Source: Larus michahellis (lineage: Eukaryota; Chordata; Aves; Charadriiformes; Laridae). Taken from it: DNA of 64,000 nt. The position numbers were made by a program, and so were the translations under genes. The notes beneath the pieces are model-generated. The model saw nothing but the letters and a program-made list of their open reading frames with translations. It made no database searches and was not told where the DNA came from. The stretch spans positions 26,763,446 to 26,827,445 of the forward strand of contig NC_133899.1 of the NCBI RefSeq assembly GCF_964199755.1, written 5' to 3'. Below, piece after piece: positions 25,344 through 37,300 of this stretch. Numbering within the stretch: the first letter of the stretch is position 1; each line of letters starts with the position of its first letter.

Positions 25344-28300
25344 GTGGCTGGGAGCTGTATCTGGCCGGAAAAAGGTTTGTTTCTCCGCGAAAAAATATTA
25401 ATCCTCATTTTTAGGTCTCACATTTAACCTTTGGCTTGGTGTGGCTTCCTCTGTGCTGGGCTTCTGACTCTTCCAGGGTCTGGAAAAAGCAGCCAGTGTG
25501 CATTCATAGGTGTAAAAAAATATTGGTACAAGCTGTCTGCTGTTTTTAGTGGGGGGGTTACTGAGTTGTCCAGATGGACATGGGTGACAAGTGGTGTCCC
25601 TCAGGGGTCCATACTGGGACCAGAGCCGTTCAATATCTTCATCAATGAATGATATGGACAGTGGGCTTAAGAGCACCCTCTGCAAGTTTGCAGATGACTC
25701 CAAGGTGAGTGGTGTGGTTGATATGCCTGAGGGACAGGATGCCATCCAGACTGAGTGACCTGGACAGGCTCGAGAAGTGAGCCTGTATGAACCTCATGAT
25801 GTTCAACGAGGCCAAGTGCAAGGTCCTGTACTTGAGTCAGGGTAACCCGTGGTATCCATACAGGCTGGGGGATGAAGGGATGGGGGGCAGCCCTGAGGAG
25901 AAGGACTTGGGGGTGTTGGTGGATGAGAAGCTCAGCAAGAGCCAGCAATGTGCGCTGGCAGCCCAGAAACCCCCCGCAGCCTGGGCTGCATCCCCAGCAG
26001 CGTGGGCAGCAGGGTAAGGGGGGGCGGATTCTGCCCCTCTGCTCCGCTCTGGGGAGACCCCCCTGCAGTGCTGCCTCCAGCGCTGGGGCACCAACAGCAG
26101 AAGGACACAGAGCTGTTGGAGCAGGGCCAGAGGAGGCCCCGGAGATGCTGGGAGGGCTGGAGCCCCTCTGCTGTGAGGACAGGCTGAGAGAGCTGGGGGG
26201 GTTCAGCCTGGAGAAGAGAAGGCTCCGGGGAGACCTTCCGGCCCCTTCCAGTCCCTAAAGGGGCTCCAGGAAAGCTGGGGAGGGACTCTGGATCAGGGAG
26301 TGGAACAATAGGGTGAGGGGGAACAGCCATGTTGCCCAGAGAGGTGGCAGATGCCTGGAAACATTCAAAGCCAGGTTGGATGGAGCTTTGAGCAACCTGG
26401 TCTAGTGGAAGATGTGCCTGCTTATTGCAGTGGGGTTGGAATTAGATGACCTTTAAAGGTCCCTTCCAAGCCAAACTATTCTACAATTATGTATTTTTTT
26501 TATGAAAACTGAAAGCTCCTTTTCTTTCCTTTTTAACAACAGATTTATGAAAGGTATATATTTGCCATTGCATCATCACATCACAAATTGATAATGACTT
26601 TTGATTGAATATCAAAAGGAGTTAGTATTGGTGCTGCTTGTTAGACCTTACTGCTGTGAAACCCACCCAATTTGTAGGCACCTCCAAACTCCTGTTGCTC
26701 CCTGTGGGTTGGGTTATGTCCAGACACACATACACACACCTGAGGGTGTTTCTCACACAGACCTGAGGCAATGTAACCTCAGCTGCCCCCCTGATGAAAA
26801 GGGAAAGGTTGTGTTGCCCATCCATCTTGGGAAAGAAAAGAAAACATAGTGTTTTATAGTAGGGTTTAGTATCTTAGGAAGTATGTTCTTTGCTTCTTCT
26901 GCCTCTCACATGAAAATGGTTTTCTTCCCCATATTCAAAGGTTTTTTTGTATTATTAATTTCCAGAAGTAGTTTGCATTCAGATTCCTAAGAAACAAACC
27001 GTGAAAGCACAAACCATACACCCTCTTGTACTGGAATCCCCTCAGAAGTTCTTCTTGCGTGTAAAGCAGAAACTGCAGCAGCAACAGCAAAAAGGTACTT
27101 GGTATTGCTCTTTAAAAACACTTCAGAAAAACTTCCTTGACTTCAGGGTTTCTGTTCTTGCTTATAATCTCTCGTGTGCTTTGGCAAAGTATCATTCTTC
27201 TTTCTTTGTAGTCTGCATGCAGCGGAAAATGGAGGAAGAAACCTGCAAATCTGCTTTTTCAAACCTGGAGAGGGCATTGGACTTGGTTTAACTCTGCTTT
27301 AGGGCTGTGGGCTTCTGACCTGGAAGCTTGACATCATTAGTCTGAGTGCATTATCTCCTCTGATGACAACAGCCATCTGCCTTTGGGCTCCTCATGGGTT
27401 AAGAGTTCTTTAGAGACCAGGTGTAACACTTTGCCCTTGGAATGTGAAACTTAGTGGAAAAACCCAAACATCTTATTTGCTGCCTTTCTGCACCCACACC
27501 CCCTTAGCTTTTAATACATAAGGAGAAAAGGTTCAGTTCTGTGAGAAATTCTCTTGTATTTGGTTTTTTCCACATTGCTACTTGATAGCAACCTTGTATA
27601 TGCTTCTACTCTGTAATTCAGTTTTGAAAATGCAGATGAAGAAAATGATGCATGCCAAAGTCTTAGTAGTGTTTGCCTTCAAAACTGAGCTTCATTTACC
27701 TGAAAATTCAAACCCCAATGCTTGTAGCACCAGTGTGGCTACAAGTCCAGATTTTGAAGTCTGGAAAGATGGAAATATTTGAGATGTTGGGTTTTGGGAA
27801 AACAGATTATTTTTTTTGTTCTGCAGGGAGGATTCATTAAAGAAAAGATAGGAAGAATGGTAAACATATACTATTAGTAGATATGGTGTACGTTAGCTTG
27901 GTTTGGGGGGAAAGTGGGATATCTCTAAGTCTTTAACAGCGGGGGTATTGATCTGGTGGTGAGGAAAAGCTAGTCTGAACAAATTCAGAGAGTGGCTTGC
28001 TGTTAACATTAACAATTGAAATAGGTGGTGCTTTCACAATTGTAACGCCAATCAGTACAACCTCTGCTTATTAGAAATGGAGCTAACTTTATGAATGTAT
28101 TTGTATTAGTTCTCAAATATCACTAATTTCTTTGTGTGTGTTGTTGTTTTTTGTAATGGGCAGGTCCAACACCTTCACACCCAATCAAGCAGAACATTCC
28201 TCCTTTCAAAGCTACAGAAAAGCCATTAGTCAAATCTGCTTTTGCTGAGCCACTCAGGAATGATCCTGCAGGGTGTGTGGCAACTGATGATGATGACCAG

Positions 28301-31300
28301 GATGATTTCCTTGTGGAATCAATGGATGCTGATGATGAAATGTCTCAAAATACTGACTCTCTGATTTTATGCCCTGCCCCTTTTAAAAATTGGGATCAGT
28401 TAGAAGAAAGGTGGAGAAATGGAGAAGTAAAAGGTACTGAACTTCATCAAGATGGAAGAGAATTGCAGCCAAGCAACAAGCAAGCTGCTCATGGAGAAGA
28501 GGAGATACTGGGAGAAGAGGAGATACTGGGAGAAGAGGAGATACTGGGAACTAATTCTCAAACGCCCTTGCAGTGCTTATGTAGTATTATGCTCTCTCCT
28601 CCCAAAGTCCACATTCCAAGGAAGCAAAAGCCAAAAGAAGGCTATAAGGTCCCTTTGGATAAACCTCGTACAGATCCAGTTGCTGACAAAGCAGACGAAG
28701 AGGTGGGAGAACTTACTTAATACTTTAGGGCAACTGATATATTCCTGTGGGCTGCTTGTCACTCTTAGTTGCAATTTTTTTCTTGTCAAAAGTAATGAGG
28801 ACTCACAAGAGAATAAACTATTATTTTATTACATTGTATTTGTAAGCGCTTCCCTTTCAAAAGGATTTCTTTTTTCCCTGTACTCCAAGATGGCAACGTT
28901 CAGGGGTTGGTTTGTTGTTTCTGTTGTGTTTTTGGTGTTTTTTTTTGTAGAAAAGAAGGCCTTTTGGTTTAGTATTCACAAGCCACAGTATGGGCTGAAG
29001 GAGCCTCCTATGTCATCTCTTTAATATGTTAGTTGCTGTGTGTTGGTATGATGGACCTGAAACAAATCACTGGCCACTCCAGCTCTTGGCTGCCTCTGCA
29101 AAGCCAAGAAGGAGAGATCTTTCCTAGCTGTTGGCCAGGTCTGGTTCTACAGTTACCTGAGCCTGTACAGCTGATGGGGAGGTGAAAGCCTTGGCTCTCC
29201 TACAGAATATCCAAGCTCCTGTTGAATGAAGTGGGACAAGAATCTTTCCCTAGGAGACTAGCCTGCAGATCTTATTTTCAATTTAATACATGCTTGGCAG
29301 TATTTACAACATCCTGAATAAATCTGGAGGAAAGCAGCGTATTTTGAAGTGTGCCGTGTTTAGCCTAGGAAATGGGTGGCAGCTTACCTTCCTGAGGGTT
29401 GTTTCTGTTGCTCCCTGGAGAAATCTGTGGGACAACAGTCCTCTCCAAGTTAAGTGAGTTAATTGTTTTGTTCTCCCTCACCATTGTCAAGCATGTTTGA
29501 TATGTTTTCCTGTATTTAAAAAAAGTTACCTTTATGCTTTGATTTAAATAAGGAATAGATATCCATTAATATTTAAGACTTGTAGGTCAGTAGAAGCAGC
29601 TGAAAGATGTGATGGGATGCTACCGATCTGAGCATCAGGCGGTGGCTGGCTGTACGGGTCGGGTGCCTTCACTCGGTCAGGGTTAGATCATTGGTAAGAT
29701 CTTTAGTGAAATCAAGGCTGCTGGTCAAAAGGTGAACATCATTAAAGAAATGATCTGGAGTTTATCAACTGGAGTTGTGGGGAGAAATAGTGATAGTTTC
29801 AGATGTTAAAAAATCATTGCAGAGCAGCTTTTTTTCTAAAACAAAGTCATATATTTCACACACAGTTTTCCAAACTGCAACTGAAATGCAACTGGCTTGC
29901 TGGCTTTGTAATGCAAAACGGAGGTACCGCAGCTGTATACGTGTCATAGTTTGCAATATCAGGTTTCAGTTTCTGTCTAAACTTTCATTTCAATTGAAAT
30001 TCAATTTCATTTCAATACTGTCTAAATTATAGCGATAACATAGCTTATAAATACAATTTTATTTTTTCATGGATAACTTTTTACTGAACAGTAACAGAGG
30101 ACAAACGACAAAGTGCAAGAAGTATGGCATAGTGTTGGTATTTTTTTGTGAGGAGCTTTTTGGATCTGCTAGAGGTCTTGGCCAATGACATCATCTTCTG
30201 AGGGTCAACATTCATTACTCAAAAGTTTCTGTAATTTAAATTCCTATCTTCACTTGTGCATTAGATTCCAGCTTTATTGTGCTTCAGCAATTATATATAT
30301 ATATATATATATAATGGTTGTTTTCAGTTTTTCTGGTCTGGAGGATGGTGCCTATATATCAGGTTATACAGGAGTTTATTTCTATTTTGCTAATGCCTTA
30401 GTGATGTTGCGTAGCTTAGTCTAATTTAAAAATGACCTTTTTTTTTTGTAACAGATAAACATCTGCCTAACCAGTTGGAGAATTAAAGTGATGGATGGTA
30501 ACACTGCAATATTTGTTGAAGGAAAACGGAAGTAAGAAGTTGTTAGTAACTACCTAACACAGTTACTTACCTACTGAAAGCTCGGAACCTCCCTGACAGC
30601 AGCAGCACTGTGAAGGGAAGTAATTCAGCAGGCTTACTGAGAGATGGTGGAGACCACTCTGGAGTAATCCTGCAGAAAATAGACATTTGACCTGTATAAT
30701 GGTACTGCTGTAACTTGCATAGTGGTATCACTGCAATAATGAGCTGGATGGAGTCCTTTAGTCCATTTTGCTTCTGCAGCCTAATGTTCTGTGAGCTAAC
30801 ATTTGCAGTAGGTGACATGTTCATTTTGTCCCATCCAAGTATCAGACAAGGCCAGAACTGTTTCTCTTTCAAACTAAGAAAAGAAAAACCTAGCATGATT
30901 TGCCAGTGTCTGTCTCTCTCATAAAATATGGAACACTGCCGGTCTCATATGGAATATCAATATTCTAGTTTTAAATGCCTTCTTTTATGAAAACAATGTT
31001 TTATTTCTGTTATTCATGTTATCTGTCTCTTCTTAGAGATATGAAAAATCTGCTTTGGCATAGTAATGCGATTGTGGAACGCATAGCACACAACCGAGTT
31101 AGAACATCATCTGGTAGTATCTACTTGCTGCAGGGAAATATAGATTCAGCTTCAATGAGAAAAGAGGGTAAGAAGATGATTCTTAATGTGACATTACAGA
31201 CCAAGAAGGGCTTTAGATTTATGACTGAATATACTGCTGAAGCGAATGTTTTGCCTTATCCTGCTAATTGGGCTCAGTGTTGAGCAGGTTCATAAACTTC

Positions 31301-34300
31301 GTGGAAAAGAACATGAGCTGGAAAGCAGCAGGTGCAGTCTGATATTGCTAAGCTGCATCAGGATGGTAAGAACAGGGAAAGTTTATGCTCCTTGTTCCCA
31401 GGAAATTAGTGCTGTCTCCACATACTGATGTCTATAATTAATGACCCCTCTGACTTTTCTGTGAAGTACGCTGTTCTTTTAAACTGGGGAAGCCTGTCTC
31501 TCTCTAGTGTTTAAAGATGTAGTGAGCTTCGGAGGTCCTTACAAAACCATGATTGTACTGGATATTATTTCTGCCCTTTCTGATTCTAAGTATTTCTCAG
31601 CTAACGTTAAGGCTACCTTTGTTTCAAACAGGATTTCCCTACCGTTTCATCAAGAGATTTACATATGGGTTTTCCAAAAAGTGGAAGGAATATGTTGAGG
31701 AGTTTCTGGAGGAAAGAAGGTAATTTCTTCGGAGATTCTGTTTCATTGCCATGTTCTCTTGAGATTTTGCTTTTTAAGAATACTATACCAGAGGAGTATA
31801 AAAGCTTGTAGATGTGTGCACGAAGACTATGTTCCAAGCTGGTCACCGCTTTGGAAGGATACCCTTTTACCTTTCTTCATTACACTGCTTTGGTTTTGTT
31901 CCACTTCTTTGCATAGTCTGAAACACAAGCAAAGGGTGTCACTGATGTTGTTTACATAAGTTAATGTGTTGTTAAAGGACAACTTTTTCATAAGTTTATT
32001 ACTTCTGTTCTTAAACTCCAAACCATTAGGAAAGAACGAAAACAAAATACTGATGAGGATGTAAATGAAAAGAGTGACCCAGTGGTGGGTACAAATGTGT
32101 TGAAAAATGTAGAAGACTCAGCAAGAAAGGCAAAGAAGCCTGAAACCAGAAACACCACCTATGAAGTATTACCGAAGAATGATGAAAACAGCTGTGAGTA
32201 TTTAATAATCCTTTTCTTTGAAAAAAAAGTTGGGATTTTTGAGAGCTGTTTTCCCTAGCAAAAGATATCTAATATCTATCTGGTTTGTATCTTGTTAATT
32301 AGGCTGTATGGAAGAGGGAACAAACTAATTGGGTGAAGTTCTTTGCTTAGACTGCAAGGATCAAGAGCATTGACTTGTTCCGGTATTTCTGGTTTGCTGA
32401 TCCCACCAGCTACAAGAAGTGCTCGGGGGCTGTCCTGAGGGCTAACCCTGGGAAAGGAGCAGGGGTCTGGCTTGATCTGTAGCAGTTGAAGGCAGTGACT
32501 CCAGAGCTGGCTATTCTGACAGCAAGCTTGACTTAACTTTAATCCAGCTGCTCTTTTGCTTAATGTACTCTCTTCTTAGTCCTTCTGGGATGCCCATGGG
32601 ATTTAACACCTCCATCAAGGCTCCATCCTTGGGACTTCTCTCCTGTAATGCCCACCAGTGTTAGCTGGGTTAGTTTTAACTCGTGTCAAGTCCTTGAGCA
32701 GGTTTATTTTATGGCATCTTAACATTTTTGCCACAGTTGAGGCATAGAGTGTGATAACAACTGGGGATGGATGGAAAGGATCATGGAAAAATTTATTACA
32801 TTGGCTTTGTTTCCAAAGGAAACGGTTGTGAAGCTATAACCTACTGACCCAACTGTTTTTTCTTGTAATGCAATCCCAGCTTTGTTAGGAATGCCAATAG
32901 CTTTTGCTTTTACCTTTTGACTTTTTAATATCTTGTCATAGGTTCCAACAGGGCTTTGGCCAAATGGCATTGTACTATTTGTTAATACTGTAATCAGATT
33001 TTCTTGCTAACACAATAAAAGCTGTTGGTTTTTTTCTCTTTCATTAGTTAGGATTTGTCCAGTGTGGCAACTTCTGTTTATCATTCTACTTCCCTATATG
33101 AGTTTTACAGTATTTATAACCTTCTAAACAAAGTAAAAAATAAAAAGCTCACAACAGTAAATTTTCTAATTTGTGAAGATTACTTCAATCATGTTAAGGT
33201 ATGCTTATTCCTAACCTGAACACATTTAAAAGAACAAGATAACGTTGTGGTAAGTTTTAGATTTTCCATGTAATCAGTGCAAATGAGCTGGTTTTAAGCA
33301 CAATATTGCCCCTATGCTTGTGAAATCTGCAAAGCTGAATTTTCAGTACAATATTTGGGACAAAACTGTTTTGTGGTTTTTTTGCTTGTAGATGTAACCC
33401 CAAAGCGCAATTCCATATTGAATGACTCAAACAGAGTTTACACGCGTAGCGGCCGTCTTGTCAAACCACCATTAAGTTTCTGGTGCGGGCAACGTGAGGT
33501 TGTTGATCAGAAACTAAATGTTACTATAGAAGAAGGTGGAATAGACTATCTGAGCATGGTAAGATTCTTATGCATATTGCTACTTAAATGTATCTTACAT
33601 ACAGTGAATAAAGTCGGCGAGGTAGCTAACAGAAAGACTCTGGCTCCTAGTACCTGAGGAGGCAGGAAATCTTGAAGACACAATAAAAATATTTTAAAAC
33701 AAACTTTAAAAAAGTCTTAATCTCTGTATTATCAGATAACTGTTATTGTCTGTAAAATGGGGATAATGGGGAATTACTTATGGAAAAATAAGTGGTTTTT
33801 TGAAAGATAAACAGATCAAATAGGAAGTTGCACAAAGGTACTGGTTTGGGTACAGAGGCTACCCAAGTGAAACGCTTTCTGTAGCATTGTAATGCTGAGT
33901 CCATGCCACAGTGTGTGATCGCACAAGGGAGGCCAGTGCTGCCGATGAGCTCTTGTCTCCATCACTGCTCTTCTCCCTTCTCCCCTTCCTCTGTGGCGCT
34001 TCACATTCAGCAGGAGCCAGTATTTCCTCATTTCTTGTATCCTGATTTGTCCAGGCCACCCCAGCTCTGAGTGAGGTGTGCTGTTCTGATTTATTATGAT
34101 GCCTTAAGCAACTCTGATAATACTCTGATAAGGAGTGAAGGAAAACAGCATTCTTTGTAGTTGTGAACTTTTTTTTAACCTCTCTGAGATTCGTCAGTCT
34201 TATGGCATGGGGGATGTACTAATGTTAGTCATCAGCTGCAGCAGTGGAGATGTACCTACAGTTTACTGCCAGCTCAAGCAGTTCTAGGTGTTAAGGTTTG

Positions 34301-37300
34301 AACTTGTGTTTTAGAATATTTAAATTTAAAGGGAGCTTGGCTAAGTTGCTTTGGTTGCATGTATCTGTATAAACACCTGTGTTCATCAAATAGCATTTAG
34401 TAGATGCTGGTCAATGTAGGTGACTTCTAAATCTACCCATTCTGTAAACATTTGGCTTTTTCAGAGCTGGCGTCGGTAGGCTTGATATGTAATCTCTTGC
34501 AGAAGTTTAGATTAAATTGTTTTATTTTGAAGATGTTTAGTAGTGAAAAATTCCAAAGACGGGCCAGTTCCACTTCTAAGAAGAAGAAAAGAAAGAAAGT
34601 AATGAAGACAACAGAAAAAACAGCAAAAATCCAAAGTAAAGGTAAAAAAATCTTTTTTCTTTTTTTTGAAGTTACTGACTAGAACCAGTAGAACTATGAG
34701 CTGGGTTTTGGAGCAGTACGGTGATGTCCTGATAATGTAAAGAAATTATTTCAGTCTCTTAATGGTCGATTGCTGCTTCTGTAAAGAATTGTCAGAATAG
34801 CTAGTTTTACAGCTCCAAATATAAACTATGTTTGTAAATCACTTCTTTATTTACAGAATGGGAATGTGCAGATTTCTTTCCAGAAATGGAAATGAAAGGA
34901 TTATGGTTTTTTTTGAAGTTTCTGCTCCTATACTTTGGGTATCTCAACATGGCTATTACATGTGACTTGGGAAAGCCTGAAGAGAAGCAGAGTTCACCAC
35001 TCCAGTGAACTGGTGGTCTGGCTTTACTTTTTAAGCTGGATGAATTCAAATAAATGAAATGTCTAGGTAGGCAAAAAAAGTGTATTAACAGAGTATTAAA
35101 AGTTTATTTTTAATAAAATTTGGGACACAATAGAACCCTGAAAACAACATAGAATAAAACGTAGAAGTTTCTTTTTTAAAGCTACTGTAATGCTTCCTGT
35201 AGAAAAGCTATTTGCAGCATGAGTAAAGTTTTTGGAGTGTTGGTGTTGGCTCAATCTCAGTCATGGCATTTCAGCAATGCTTTCTGTTTACTGTTTTATT
35301 CTCTATCTGCTCAATACTTCCATGTTCCCTTTTTGTAACCTTGATAATCTTACTTCTTTTAGTCATTTGGAGGTAGTCTGTCATGGGAGTGAACTGGGCA
35401 GGAACAAGGATGCTCTGCTGCTGGCCGCGCTCCCTTGGAGCGGAGGGACGCTTGCTCACAATGAATTCAGTCCGTACAACTGGTTTTGTGCTGTGTTGTC
35501 TTTGTAAGAGTTGTGTGTAAATGGATTTTCTCTGCTTCTTGACCGCTATGCAGAGGAGCGGCCTGCCTGCTGGGACATGCTGTCATGTCTGTATCATGCA
35601 GCCTCTTGTTCCTGACAAATTTAATCCCAAATACATAGGAGTGTGAGGGCAGAAGGCCTTTACTTGATCCTTCTGAGATACACGTGTGGGAGAGGAGGTG
35701 TAGCCATCTTGGGAAGCTTCACTAGGTGCTGGTTTTACTCAGATCACGTTTGGTTAAGTTATGGGCATCCCTTAAGATCAAAATGAGTTTATAGTTGTCT
35801 GTTGGGTAAGTCTTTGGAAATGGGTTGCAGACAGCCTGTGCTACATGTCTTTTAAACGGGGAAGGGGCAGGCAGTGCAGAGTGTCATGAAACATTTCCTG
35901 GCATCACCAGTTTCTCTCGTAAGTGACGTTTTGCTGTGCTTCTCAGGGAAGCGGTGTTTAACTTATTTTTGTATCCCAAGATGACCATTCAACAGAATAT
36001 CTCCTTGTCCTGAAGAGTCAGTGTGGGGAGAGGGTTCTGCAGAAGGTGGGGAGCTGCAGCTGGCAGTGTGCTGCTTGTCTCTTCCTGCAGGCTCCAGCCT
36101 CCGTAACAGAAATGAGTTCACAGATCTTAACAAGCATGGGATGCATAGCACCCCGCAGCAGGCTAGTCTTTGCTTGTCAGAGAATGCAGTAATGACTGAC
36201 ATTATAATGTGTGATATTACACTGACATCCTCTCTTTCAGGGAAAAACCATGAAAAAGGAGTAAGTTCCAAGAAAGGAACCAAGTCTGCTGGAAGCAAGA
36301 AAGCCAGGCGCTTCGTTTCAGATAATGATGAAAGTCATCATGTGGTCGATAGCACAAAAACTAAACCACAGCTTTACGTTAGGTTGACTCCCTTAAATAC
36401 TGATGTACTAAACAAAACCAACTATAACAGCGGAATGACAGAGGAAAAAAGAGGAAGAGAATATGGAGAATTCGTTATGTATCAGCAGGCTTACAAGTAC
36501 TCTTTAAGGTCAGCCAAACAACTTCAAGACAAGCATTTAGCAGAAGAAACGTCAGGCAAAGATAAGGAAGAGGAATCCAGTGAAGACACCCCACTGTCTA
36601 TCAAAAGGAAAAGTAAACCTTTCTCTGAAAAAGCGACTCAAAACTCTGAATCTTCCTTTAACTGTAAAAGGTCACAGGATGACGCAAACAAGGTATTGCG
36701 TGAACCAAGGACAGTAAAACACTCCACTACCTCCCATAATGTGCCGTTGAGGCAAAGTCTGCCCAGATCCAGTGACGGTTCTGAATTACTTGAGGGAAAA
36801 AAGGCTAGTAATTCCCATCCGCCTTATCAGGGAAGGATAACAAGGAGCAGAACCAACCCTCCAAGGTATTTGCTTGAATCTGACACTGAGTCTGAAACCA
36901 ATGAAGAGGAATTTCAAGTAAAAGAAAAGAATAAAAAAGTATCTGATAAAAACATAAATAGTAAAGGTTCTAATTCTAATAATAAACATTCTAATAATGC
37001 CAAGTCTTCAGCAGCAAAAGCAAGAAAACCTGAGAGGGAAAAGGTGCAGAAATCTCTAGAAATTTTTCCACGGACAACTGATGACTGGTCGGAAAAGGAA
37101 TTACAGGAGCTCCACAGGCAAGTGGTTGCCCTTGTCTTCCCAGGGGAAAGATTCCCTCAGCCATCGGGAGGCATGATATACTGGAGGATTTGGGTAGTCT
37201 GGATTTTTCAGATTCTGTCTCTTTCCTGTTATTTAAAGCTTTCCTTTAGGTTTTAATTCTGTGTTACAAAGTAAATTTTGTTAACAAATTAAAAAATAGT

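Larger units (their letters stand above)
24040..25345. promoter_or_regulatory. CpG island covering the MIS18BP1 promoter and first exon
   Basis: Composition changes abruptly to GC- and CpG-rich sequence for about 1.3 kb. GC boxes are visible (GGGGGCGGGGCGGAG at 24,475-24,489). The island ends at the first intron, as expected for a housekeeping or cell-cycle promoter. Long open frames on both strands here, including a minus-strand frame of 376 codons, come from GC richness and the 24-bp array and are not separate genes. Confidence 0.85.

Noticed and set aside
27212..27285. An exon-like segment in MIS18BP1 intron 2 (ttctttgtag| ... GACTTG|gtttaa)
   Set aside because: At 74 nt it would shift the frame and lead to a stop in exon 3, and exon 2 joins exon 3 in perfect phase without it. 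At most it is a poison exon.
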